Below, in pieces: positions 1 through 6,245 of a stretch of DNA of 6,411 nucleotides. Each line of letters starts with the position of its first letter. Within the stretch, counting starts at the first letter, position 1. Source of the DNA: Akkermansiaceae bacterium UBA1518. GTDB lineage: Bacteria; Verrucomicrobiota; Verrucomicrobiia; Verrucomicrobiales; Akkermansiaceae. Position numbers and translations under genes: made by a program. The stretch spans positions 1 to 6,411 of the forward strand of contig DCQM01000103.1 in the NCBI GenBank assembly GCA_002323895.1, written 5' to 3'. The notes under the pieces were generated by a model. It made no database searches and was not told the origin of the DNA. It was given only the letters and a program-made list of their open reading frames with translations.

Positions 1-258
1 CACGAAGAGCGAGAGCACCACAGAAATGAGCGCGCAGAGCGGGAAAACGCTGAACGCAGAGAACAAGCTGAGATTATGCGCAAACTTGCAGCGGAAGAAA
101 AAGAAGAGCGACTAATCGAAACCAAGAAACGTCAACTCGAGCGCTATGAACTTGAACTAAAAAAGCGGGCTGAAAATCTCGATGAAAAGCGCCGCCAGTT
201 CGAAAAAGAAAAAAGAGAAAACGAAAAAGAGAAAAAAGGTAAAGAAAAGAGAGGTTAG
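1..258 (+). CDS. C-terminal fragment of a charged coiled-coil or single-alpha-helix protein
   Basis: The reading frame is open from the first base of the window and ends at TAG 256-258, giving the last 85 residues of a longer protein whose start lies outside. The ATG at 76 is probably internal, because the sequence before it (codons for HEEREHHRNERAEREN and on) has the same character as what follows. The chain is almost entirely Glu, Lys, Arg, Gln and Ala with few hydrophobic residues and no Pro. Opposite charges recur every three to four residues, as expected for a coiled coil or a stable single alpha helix. The last 20 residues become a Lys/Glu-only tail (for example EKEKRENEKEKKGKEKRG). 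There is no signal peptide, membrane segment or catalytic motif in the visible part. The family is not recognised and no function can be given; a scaffold, filament or linker role would fit the composition. The low-complexity coding makes the antisense frame open, but that is a shadow. Confidence 0.7.
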   Translation, partial: HEEREHHRNERAERENAERREQAEIMRKLAAEEKEERLIETKKRQLERYELELKKRAENLDEKRRQFEKEKRENEKEKKGKEKRG

Positions 259-269
259 TCCAAGAAGTA

Positions 270-311
270 GCCTCCATCATCTGACGTATAAAGTCAGGAG
301 CAAGAGGAGGC
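270..311 (+). other. nested inverted repeat (two-part hairpin) just after the coiled-coil gene
   Basis: An outer perfect stem, GCCTCC (270-275) with GGAGGC (306-311), encloses an inner perfect stem, CTGAC (281-285) with GTCAG (293-297), around a 7-base loop. An asymmetric internal loop (ATCAT against GAGCAAGA) lies between them. The element begins 12 bases after the stop codon of the upstream gene, the place for a 3'-end structure. It is not followed by a T-run, so it is not a standard intrinsic terminator. It could be a transcript-stabilising or Rho-associated hairpin. The pairing is seen directly; the role is inferred. Confidence 0.4.
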
Positions 312-401
312 CACCAGTTTGACGTTAGCAGCAAAGGATTTTTCCCTACGCCGAGCCACGCCGAAGCCCAATTTCTCGTCCGAGCTAGAAGGTGAATTTC
401 G

Positions 402-569
402 GTGAGCTCAAATGCACTAAAGCGCTATCCCCATAAAGATAAACGGTGCAAAGCGAAAGAGACGCTACTGGAGAATCATATCAACCTATTTGTTTTCCTG
501 ATCCTCCTCAGCTTTTTTTTCGCTCCCGACCGGAAGCGTTGGCTTAGATTTACCTCATCCTCCACCTGA
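402..569 (+). CDS. doubtful short ORF with one hydrophobic segment (55 residues, GTG start)
   Basis: A GTG at 402 opens a 55-codon frame ending at TGA 567-569. The sequence AAGGTG at 389-394 lies 7 bases upstream and could act as a ribosome binding site. The product would have a basic N-terminal half (SSNALKRYPHKDKRCKAKET), one hydrophobic run of about 15 residues (INLFVFLILLSFFFA) and a charged tail (PDRKRWLRF), the shape of a small single-pass membrane protein. Directly upstream the same frame is open from 285 to an in-frame TGA at 393-395, so this may instead be the end of a decayed gene about 95 codons long. Part of the hydrophobic run is coded by a T8 tract that may be a terminator, which argues against a real gene. 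No family is recognised. Confidence 0.2.
   Translation: MSSNALKRYPHKDKRCKAKETLLENHINLFVFLILLSFFFAPDRKRWLRFTSSST
498..520 (+). terminator. weak terminator-like hairpin with T8 tract
   Basis: CTGA (498-501) and TCAG (508-511) can pair around a 6-base loop, and eight consecutive T follow one base later (513-520). The T-run is strong but the stem has only four pairs, so this is at best a weak intrinsic terminator for plus-strand transcripts arriving from the left. It would lie inside the doubtful ORF at 402-569; both are unlikely to be real. Confidence 0.25.
521..538 (-). other. hairpin that pairs fully only in the minus-strand transcript
   Basis: Read on the minus strand, CGCTTCC, loop GGTC, GGGAGCG forms seven continuous pairs including one U-G wobble. 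On the plus strand the same position is a C-A mismatch, so folding favours a minus-strand RNA. The hairpin is followed on the minus strand by A8, not T8, so it is not an intrinsic terminator in that direction. It lies about 50 bases downstream of the stop codon of the small minus-strand ORF at 588-677 and could be part of its 3' untranslated region. Confidence 0.35.
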
Positions 570-584
570 GGACATTCCCTTACT
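570..584 (+). repeat. GGACATTCC repeat, copy 1
   Basis: The sequence GGACATTCCCTTACT matches GGACATTCCTTTCACT at 773-788 apart from one substitution and one inserted base; nine bases (GGACATTCC) are identical. The two copies are in direct orientation about 200 bases apart and bracket the small minus-strand ORF with its candidate promoter. A match this short could be chance. Confidence 0.35.
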
Positions 585-587
585 CGC

Positions 588-677
588 TCAAGTCTGGACG
601 CCCATCGAAGGCAAAATCCACATTTGCAGAGCAAGATACACCCCTACAACACCGGTTCCTATTAAAATTCCTTTCAT
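588..677 (-). CDS. candidate 29-residue single-pass membrane peptide
   Basis: On the minus strand an ATG (675-677) opens a 29-codon frame ending at TGA (588-590). The peptide begins MKGILIGTGVVGVYLALQ, continues MWILPSMGVQT and stops. That is a short basic start, about 20 hydrophobic residues including small Gly/Ala positions, then Pro and a polar end: the layout of a tiny inner-membrane protein. Two observations support expression: a -10/-35 pair lies 35-62 bases upstream on the same strand, and the hairpin at 521-538 folds better in this strand's RNA. Against it, there is no Shine-Dalgarno sequence next to the ATG, although the large genes here lack one too, and an ORF of this length can arise by chance. 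Its general look resembles short unnamed membrane peptides seen in related bacteria, but that impression could not be checked. No function is proposed. Confidence 0.4.
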   Translation of the reverse strand: MKGILIGTGVVGVYLALQMWILPSMGVQT

Positions 678-686
678 AACATTTAC

Positions 687-700
687 GGAGCTTGCGCTCC
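687..700 (-). other. GNRA-capped hairpin in the leader of the small ORF
   Basis: On the minus strand GGAGC, loop GCAA, GCTCC is a perfect five-pair stem closed by a GNRA tetraloop, ending 9 bases before the ATG at 677. If transcription starts from the promoter-like sequence at 712-739, this hairpin would make up most of the 5' untranslated region. The GGAG within it would be sequestered and is too far from the ATG for a normal ribosome site. On the plus strand the loop is TTGC, which is less stable. Confidence 0.35.
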
Positions 701-711
701 TCTTCCCCCCT

Positions 712-739
712 ATTATTCCCGAGTCTTCGAAAAAGGCAA
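712..739 (-). promoter_or_regulatory. possible sigma-70 type promoter for the small minus-strand ORF
   Basis: Read on the minus strand, TTGCCT (734-739) and AATAAT (712-717) are separated by 16 bases. They match the TTGACA and TATAAT consensus at four and five of six positions. Transcription would start near 704-706, giving a leader of about 28 bases before the ATG at 677. Matches of this quality occur by chance, and sigma factor preferences in this organism are unknown. Confidence 0.3.
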
Positions 740-772
740 CCCGCGGAATTGTAAATCCCTGACACTTTCGGG

Positions 773-788
773 GGACATTCCTTTCACT
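773..788 (+). repeat. GGACATTCC repeat, copy 2
   Basis: This is the partner of the copy at 570-584. Here the core is preceded by a run of G (769-774 reads as six bases CGGGGG when the flank is included). It lies about 80 bases upstream of the glyQS start codon, so a regulatory role for glyQS or a relic of an insertion are both possible. Neither is shown by the sequence. Confidence 0.35.
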
Positions 789-867
789 GGCCTTTCAAAA
801 AAACTTTCCCCTGCGGCGTTTCTCCTGTTTCCTCGCGCCCCACGGGAAAAATTCTCGCCCCAATACT

Positions 868-2457
868 ATGGCCAATAAAGACCAGACCGATACCAACCGC
901 ATGGAAAAAATTGTTTCCCTGTGTAAACGCAAAGGATTCATTTTCCAATCCGCTGAAATCTACGGCGGACTGAACGGTTGCTGGGACTACGGCTCGCTTG
1001 GCGCTGAGGTTAAAAGGAACCTCAAAGATCTATGGTGGAGAAAGAACGTACAGGAACGCGATGACATCCTCGGACTCGATGGATCCATTCTCACTCATCA
1101 GGCCGTCCTAACTGCCTCAGGACACGTTGGCGGATTCTCTGACCCGATGTGTGATTGCCTCCTCACAAAAGCACGCCTGCGCGCTGACCAAATCGAACCA
1201 CAATCTGGCATCGCTTACCACTTTACCGGCGCTTCTCATGAAGAGTCCGGATGGTCCGTCGATCGTGACTACTCGGTCCTTCTGAACCAACCAAACCAGG
1301 ATGAAAACAAAGCGCGGAAAACCGCGAGGGAGTTTTACGCCCAGTTCCTCACAGATAAGCAAATTCCTGCCAAGAAACTCACCCTGCTGGGAGAATCCAC
1401 ATCCGAGGAAAAAGAAGTCACACATTACAATCCGGAAAATGGTTCGCTCCTCACCGAGCCCCGGGATTTCGAACTCATGTTCAAAACCCAGATGGGTGCT
1501 TCTGCGGATGATAATGATCCCAACGCGACGGCTTACCTTCGCCCGGAGACCGCACAGTCTATTTTTGTACAATACAAGAATGTAATGGACTCAAACCGGG
1601 TCAAACTTCCCTTTGGAATTGCGCAGATTGGCAAAGCGTTTCGCAACGAAATCAACCCCCGAAACTTCACCTTCCGCTCGCGTGAATTCGAGCAAATGGA
1701 AATTGAGTATTTCTGTCGGCCAGAAGATGGTCTTCGCCTCACCGATGAGTGGCTCGCAAAGCGCCTGGCATTCTATGACGAGATCGGTCTTCAAAAAGAG
1801 AAACTCCACGTGCTCGACATCCCCGACGGAGAGCGAGCGCATTATTCACAAAAAACCTACGACATTGAGTACGACTTCCCCTTCGGACAACAGGAACTGG
1901 AAGGTGTCGCCTATCGTGGTGATTACGATCTCGGAAAGCATAAAGAGCACTCCGGGAAGCCTCTGGAATATTTCGACGAGCAAACCAAAGAGCGCTTCAT
2001 TCCCCATGTCGTCGAACCATCAGCAGGTTGCGATCGTACAATCCTAGCCCTGATTTGCGAAGCATTCGACGAGGAGGATCTCACCAAAGAAGGGGGAAAG
2101 CAGGACATTCGCACCGTAATGCGCTTCAAACCAACCATTGCTCCTATCAAAGCTGCGATCCTTCCGCTTTTGAAGAACAAACCTGAGCTCGTTGAAAAGG
2201 CCAAAGAAGTAAAAACCCTCCTCCAACCCTTTATGAATGTGTTCTACGACGAGACCGCGGCGATTGGTCGACGCTACCGTCGTCAGGATGAAGTTGGAAC
2301 ACCTTTCTGCATCGCGATTGACTTCGAGACAATGGGCCTCGAGGAAGGAAAGGAGGATCTTAAAGATACCGTCACCATCCGCCACCGCGACTCCATGGAA
2401 CAAGAGCGAGTCGCTATCAGTGACCTTCTTCCATGGCTCCTCGAGCGGATCCACTAA
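868..2457 (+). CDS. glyQS: glycyl-tRNA synthetase, single-chain alpha2 type (class II)
   Basis: Charges tRNA-Gly with glycine using ATP, in the cytosol, as a homodimer. The 529 residues contain the expected parts in order. The N-terminal signature of the family is at 12-47 (MEKIVSLCKRKGFIFQSAEIYGG followed by WDYGSLG). Class II motif 1 is around 80-94 (TASGHVGGFSDP), and the substrate-site segment YLRPETAQSIF is at 223-233. Motif 2 is FGIAQIGKAFRNEINPRNFT with REFEQMEIEYF (249-282), and motif 3 is EPSAGCDRTILAL (383-395) with the ATP-binding Arg390. The C-terminal anticodon-binding domain spans about 420-528 (APIKAAILPL, GRRYRRQDEVGTPF). Between 98 and 196 lies a long insertion without paired CxxC zinc motifs. 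ATG 868 is chosen because the family signature begins at residue 12 and no ATG, GTG or TTG lies in frame in the roughly 90 bases upstream; Met12 (901) is a possible later start. No Shine-Dalgarno sequence precedes either. It stands alone, convergent with dnaE. Confidence 0.97.
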   Translation: MANKDQTDTNRMEKIVSLCKRKGFIFQSAEIYGGLNGCWDYGSLGAEVKRNLKDLWWRKNVQERDDILGLDGSILTHQAVLTASGHVGGFSDPMCDCLLTKARLRADQIEPQSGIAYHFTGASHEESGWSVDRDYSVLLNQPNQDENKARKTAREFYAQFLTDKQIPAKKLTLLGESTSEEKEVTHYNPENGSLLTEPRDFELMFKTQMGASADDNDPNATAYLRPETAQSIFVQYKNVMDSNRVKLPFGIAQIGKAFRNEINPRNFTFRSREFEQMEIEYFCRPEDGLRLTDEWLAKRLAFYDEIGLQKEKLHVLDIPDGERAHYSQKTYDIEYDFPFGQQELEGVAYRGDYDLGKHKEHSGKPLEYFDEQTKERFIPHVVEPSAGCDRTILALICEAFDEEDLTKEGGKQDIRTVMRFKPTIAPIKAAILPLLKNKPELVEKAKEVKTLLQPFMNVFYDETAAIGRRYRRQDEVGTPFCIAIDFETMGLEEGKEDLKDTVTIRHRDSMEQERVAISDLLPWLLERIH

Positions 2458-2484
2458 GTGAACGACACGACAGGACTCTCTTAC

Positions 2485-2506
2485 CTTTCGGTTCGGAAGA
2501 TATTTT
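2485..2506 (+). terminator. weak terminator-like hairpin after glyQS
   Basis: CTTTCG (2485-2490) can pair with CGGAAG (2494-2499) over a 3-base loop, with one T-G wobble. It is followed by ATATTTT. It starts 28 bases after the glyQS stop codon, the right place for a transcript end, but the stem is short and the T-run is interrupted. The rest of the 168-base convergent spacer (2458-2625) shows no strong terminator for dnaE. On the minus strand a T-rich TTTATTTTT (2541-2549) follows a GC-rich patch that gives only very short stems. Confidence 0.3.
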
Positions 2507-2625
2507 CCCTGTTCTCTAATTGCTTTTCTGAAATCTAGAAAAATAAACGAGGCCTACTCCCCGCGACTTAATAAAGTGGCCAATGAGAGGAGCTGTTATA
2601 TTCGAAAGTTTCAAGCAATTCAAAA

Positions 2626-5600
2626 TCAACCCATCCATGGCGCCAGTTCTCGCTGTAAAGCGACATTAAAAATCGCGTGATACTTCTCGGGTAATTCCAT
2701 GGTTACACGCTTCCCCGCACCACTTTGGATATGCATCAGAACTGGAGTCTTTCCCGGATACTCCGCCAGAATATTTTTTATTTTTTGTAAATCTTCAGGG
2801 GTGCTCCGACCGGTCCAAAGGGTGAGCTCCACGATCCCATTTTTTTTCACTCGTTTTTCTTTTAACTCACGAATCTGAGATCCTGTCAGGCGACGTTGCT
2901 CAGTTCTATCATCAACTGTAACCTGCGCCTTAAACTGGATCACCCGACCGGCCTCCATTAACCCGGCATCGCGAGCCGGGAGATAACTCTCACTCCAGCA
3001 AACCATTTCCCGGTCTCCCGTAAAATCCTGCACCACAACAACCCCGAACGGCTTCCCCGCCTTCGTCACCTTATGTTCGATACTTCTAATCATTCCCGCA
3101 AAAGGAAAGCGTGCCCGCTTATCACGTAAATCAACTTCATCAATGAGTCCCAGCTTAATAAAACGTTCCGAATCAACAACCCCTCGGAATTTATCGAGCG
3201 GGTGGCCCGTGACATAAAAGCCTAACAATTCCTTCTCATGCTCCAATCGTTCATCCTTAGGCCATTCCTCGGGAGCCGGAGAATCGGCCGTAACCGGCGG
3301 CGGCGCCGCGAATTCCATGGCATCAAATAAGCCTCCCTGCCCCGATGCCCTATCTTTCTGTGCACTGCTCGCACTAGCCACGACTTTTTCAATCCTATCA
3401 GCCATTCCTGCACGGGTTTCACCAGTCCAATCCATTGCCCCTGCTTTCACAAGATTTTCAAGGATCCGCTTATTGATAACTTTCGAATCAAGCCGATCGC
3501 AAAAATCATCTAGAGATTCATATTCACCATTCTCTTCGCGCTCATTGATAGCCATTGCCATTGCTGCAGTTCCAACATTTTTAATCGCCGAAAGACCGTA
3601 ACGAATCCCTCTTTTACCTCCAAGAATCTCCTCAGGTGCGAAGCGCAACATCGACTTATTAAGGTTAGGCGGAAGTATTTCGAACCCCATTCGGAAGCAC
3701 TCATTCACAAAAACACTGATCTTATCAGTGTTCGTAATCTCATTTGAGAGAAGAGCCGACATGAACTCAATCGGGTGATTCGCCTTTAGAAACCCAGTCC
3801 AATAAGAGATGAATCCATAACAAGCCGAATGAGATTTATTAAATCCATAGCCCGCAAAACCCGCGATCTTGTCGAAAATCAAATTAGCATTCCGCTCGTC
3901 GATTTGATTCGTTTTGAAAGCTCCCTCAACAAAGATCAATCGCTGCTTGGCCATTTCCTCCGGCTTTTTCTTACCCATTGCCCGCCGCAAAATATCCGCA
4001 CCACCCAACGTGTATCCTGCCAGCATCTTCGCTGCATTTTGAACCTGCTCTTGATAGATCATAACACCATAGGTGTCTCCGCAAATTTCCTCAAGAAGTG
4101 GATGTTCATAAACCGGGTTCTTACGACCCTCTTTAACCTCAATCATCTGATCGATGTATTGCATCGCACCAGGACGATAGAGCGCCAAAAGATCAATAAT
4201 ATCTTCAATCCGATTTATCCCATACTTCCGACAAGTCTCCACCATTCCTCCACTCTCAAGTTGAAAAACACCCATTGTCTCTCCTGCATTAAGCATTTCA
4301 AAAGTTGCGCCATCTTCGAGTGAGATTTCGTAAATATCGAAATGTGGAGTGTGCTTATGAATATGATCTACTGCCTCCTGAATCACAGTCATGTTCTTCA
4401 AACCGAGAAAGTCCATCTTCAGTAGTCCTACATCGGTGATGGCACCCATATCATACTGAGTTACGACCTCTCCCTCGTTACCACGGGTGAGCGGCACATG
4501 TTCATCGAGTGGACGATCTCCAATCACCACTCCCGCGGCGTGCACCCCCACATTTCGGCTCATCCCTTCCAACTTAAGAGCATATTCCCAAAGTTCCTGA
4601 TAGGTTGCACTGCTCTCAATTCTTTCCCGCAACTCTGCCTTCTCCTCAAACTCCTTAGCTAACTTCACCCCAGGCTTTGCCTCGATCATCTTCGCGATTT
4701 GATCAGCCTCGCCATAGCTAATTCCCATAACCCGTGCCACATCACGAATAACAGACTTAGCGCCCATCGTTCCATAGGTGATAATATGGGAAACATTCCG
4801 CTCCCCATATTTTCGGCGGACGTATTCAATCACCTCGGGTCGCCGAGTCTGGCAGAAATCAATATCTACATCGGGAGGAGAAACACGTTCCGGATTTAGG
4901 AATCGCTCGAAGAGGAGACCGAATCGCATCGGACAAATGTCAGTGATTCCCATTGTATAAGCCACCAACGAACCAGCTGCCGAACCCCGCCCCGGACCCA
5001 CAGGGATATCCTGATCTTTTGCCCAATTAATGAAGTCTGCTGTAATCAGGAAATAGGAAGCAAACTTGAGCTGAATAATGATCCCTATTTCATACTCTAG
5101 TCGGTCGACTAGCTCTTTGTCCTTTGCCTTTTCTTTTCCATAACGAGTTTCTAGACCCTCGAAACAGAGCTTCCGAAAATGATCATTAGGGGTGGAACCA
5201 TCGTCCGGTTGATACTCCGGGTATTTTTCGGAAGAGGTGGGATCCAATACAAATTCAACATTACAACGATCCGCAATTTCAAGAGTGGTATCGCAAGCCC
5301 CCGGGTATTCAGCAAAGAGCTCGCGCATTTCCTCAGCGGTTTTAAAATAAACCTCGGGAGTGTAACGCATTCGGTTTTCGTCAATCAGCAATCGGCTCGT
5401 CCCAATGCAGATCATTACGTCGTGAGCCTCATGATCTTCTCTATGAAGGAAGTGGACATCATTGGCTGCGACCAACTTTAGATCCATTTTTTCGGAAAAT
5501 TTTACGAGGCTATCCCGGATCTTAGCCTGCTGCTCCATTCCGTGATTGTGAATTTCGAGGTATAGATTTTCCTTCCCGTAAATATCGAGTAACTCTTGCG

Positions 5601-6084
5601 CTGTTTCCCAAGCATGATCCTCTTGGTCTTGCAGAATCCACTCGTTAATCGGGCCCGAAATACACCCGGACAAGCAGATGATCCCTTCCGAGTGCTCGCG
5701 CAAAATCTCACGATCCACCCGTGGTTTTCCATACCACATTCCCTCAAGGTGACCCTTTGAGACAAGCTTCTGTAAGTTCACCCACCCCACATTGTTCTCA
5801 GCCAATAAAGTCATATGACAAGCACGCTTTCGCCCTGGAATCTCCTCCCTCTTTTCAATTGATTCCGGAGCCAAGTAGATCTCACACCCCATAATGGGCT
5901 TCACACCAGCTGCGTGACACGCCTTGTAAAAACTAATCGCCCCATAGAGGTTGCCGTGATCGGTCATCGCAACCGCCGGCATTCCTAGCTCTTTAGCACG
6001 CTCTGCAACATCCTTGGTTCGACACGCTCCGTCTAGAGTAGAATACTCAGTATGCAAATGAAGGTGAACAAAGGAATCAGGCAT
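2626..6084 (-). CDS. dnaE: DNA polymerase III alpha subunit (replicative polymerase)
   Basis: Catalytic subunit of the chromosomal replicase, extending DNA at the fork while held by the beta clamp. At 1152 residues it is close to the usual DnaE length (E. coli 1160), with no intein or frameshift. The PHP domain spans about 1-280 and keeps the metal ligands seen in Thermus DnaE: His9, His11, Asp18, His43, Glu68, His90, Cys141, Asp209 and His211. The polymerase core has GPGRGSAAGSLVAY (363-376), the catalytic PPDVDIDF (Asp405, Asp407) and LLKMDFLGLKN (Asp558). A helix-hairpin-helix region is near 830-850 (GLSAIKNVGTAA). QGGLF at 916-920 (bases 3325-3339) is an internal clamp-binding motif. An OB fold spans about 993-1070, and a C-terminal domain, which in homologues contacts the clamp-loader tau subunit, follows. 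ATG 6084 is the only plausible start: the frame is open back to a stop at 6184-6186 but has no ATG, GTG or TTG. No Shine-Dalgarno sequence lies within 12 bases; GGAG is 15 bases away. Confidence 0.98.
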   Translation of the reverse strand: MPDSFVHLHLHTEYSTLDGACRTKDVAERAKELGMPAVAMTDHGNLYGAISFYKACHAAGVKPIMGCEIYLAPESIEKREEIPGRKRACHMTLLAENNVGWVNLQKLVSKGHLEGMWYGKPRVDREILREHSEGIICLSGCISGPINEWILQDQEDHAWETAQELLDIYGKENLYLEIHNHGMEQQAKIRDSLVKFSEKMDLKLVAANDVHFLHREDHEAHDVMICIGTSRLLIDENRMRYTPEVYFKTAEEMRELFAEYPGACDTTLEIADRCNVEFVLDPTSSEKYPEYQPDDGSTPNDHFRKLCFEGLETRYGKEKAKDKELVDRLEYEIGIIIQLKFASYFLITADFINWAKDQDIPVGPGRGSAAGSLVAYTMGITDICPMRFGLLFERFLNPERVSPPDVDIDFCQTRRPEVIEYVRRKYGERNVSHIITYGTMGAKSVIRDVARVMGISYGEADQIAKMIEAKPGVKLAKEFEEKAELRERIESSATYQELWEYALKLEGMSRNVGVHAAGVVIGDRPLDEHVPLTRGNEGEVVTQYDMGAITDVGLLKMDFLGLKNMTVIQEAVDHIHKHTPHFDIYEISLEDGATFEMLNAGETMGVFQLESGGMVETCRKYGINRIEDIIDLLALYRPGAMQYIDQMIEVKEGRKNPVYEHPLLEEICGDTYGVMIYQEQVQNAAKMLAGYTLGGADILRRAMGKKKPEEMAKQRLIFVEGAFKTNQIDERNANLIFDKIAGFAGYGFNKSHSACYGFISYWTGFLKANHPIEFMSALLSNEITNTDKISVFVNECFRMGFEILPPNLNKSMLRFAPEEILGGKRGIRYGLSAIKNVGTAAMAMAINEREENGEYESLDDFCDRLDSKVINKRILENLVKAGAMDWTGETRAGMADRIEKVVASASSAQKDRASGQGGLFDAMEFAAPPPVTADSPAPEEWPKDERLEHEKELLGFYVTGHPLDKFRGVVDSERFIKLGLIDEVDLRDKRARFPFAGMIRSIEHKVTKAGKPFGVVVVQDFTGDREMVCWSESYLPARDAGLMEAGRVIQFKAQVTVDDRTEQRRLTGSQIRELKEKRVKKNGIVELTLWTGRSTPEDLQKIKNILAEYPGKTPVLMHIQSGAGKRVTMELPEKYHAIFNVALQRELAPWMG

Positions 6085-6166
6085 CGGGAGTATGGTGGAC
6101 TCCGGAACGACATCTTTGAAACCATAATTGGGGCTTTCGGTGATTTTGTGAATAAACTCTAAGGAT

Positions 6167-6193
6167 CTTAAAATTTGAGCAGCTTAAATTTGA
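6167..6193. repeat. paired CTTAAA(A)TTTGA direct repeat upstream of dnaE
   Basis: CTTAAAATTTGA (6167-6178) and CTTAAATTTGA (6183-6193) are direct copies with a 16-base period, differing by one A. Each is a near-palindrome around AAATTT. They lie 83-109 bases upstream of the dnaE start codon, in the probable leader or promoter zone. They could be a pair of protein-binding sites, or simply AT-rich sequence. A TTATAA (6198-6203) just upstream could serve as a -10 element, but the best -35 candidate (TTGTCT, 6223-6228) is 19 bases away, so no promoter is called. Confidence 0.35.
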
Positions 6194-6245
6194 ACTTTTA
6201 TAACCTTGGACCCCGCGATTTGAGACAACCTCATCTTGGTGAAGA

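Larger units (their letters stand above)
259..867. other. 609-base gene-poor region between the coiled-coil gene and glyQS
   Basis: No ORF here has a recognisable conserved domain. Several local structures can be seen and are listed separately: a nested hairpin after the upstream stop codon, two short candidate ORFs on opposite strands, a T8 tract, two hairpins, a promoter-like sequence on the minus strand and a GGACATTCC repeat pair. In addition, 348-368 holds two tandem near-copies, ACGCCGAGCC and ACGCCGAAGCC. Positions 382-409 can fold as GAGCT/AGCTC enclosing a smaller GAAG/TTTC stem. The last 80 bases before glyQS are pyrimidine-rich with no clear -10/-35 pair, so the glyQS promoter could not be placed. 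No tRNA, T-box or convincing riboswitch core was found. Confidence 0.6.

Noticed and set aside
202..254. Nearly pure purine tract, possible triplex-forming or recombination-prone sequence
   Set aside because: It is explained by a Lys/Glu-rich coding end, and nothing else points to a structural role.
74..432. Long open minus-strand frame opposite the coiled-coil gene
   Set aside because: Its C-terminal half is the antisense of Glu/Lys codons, giving Phe/Leu-rich sequence; purine-rich coding explains the openness.
340..480. Possible glycine riboswitch (ACGCCGAAG resembles part of the aptamer core)
   Set aside because: The conserved partner segments of the aptamer do not follow, the second aptamer is absent, and the element is about 500 bases from glyQS.
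2458..2538. GTG directly after the glyQS stop codon opens a 26-codon frame in the same phase
   Set aside because: No ribosome site and no protein character; it overlaps the terminator-like hairpin and is most likely untranslated 3' sequence.
2540..2575. Possible terminator for dnaE (GC-rich patch followed by TTTATTTTT on the minus strand)
   Set aside because: Only three-pair stems can be formed before the T-rich run, too weak to call.
3829..4323. 164-codon plus-strand ORF inside dnaE
   Set aside because: It lies fully antisense to the conserved polymerase core of dnaE, has no recognisable domain, and is a coding shadow.
6197..6228. dnaE promoter with TTGTCT and TATAAA
   Set aside because: The spacing of 20 bases is outside the usual range, and no better pair was found.
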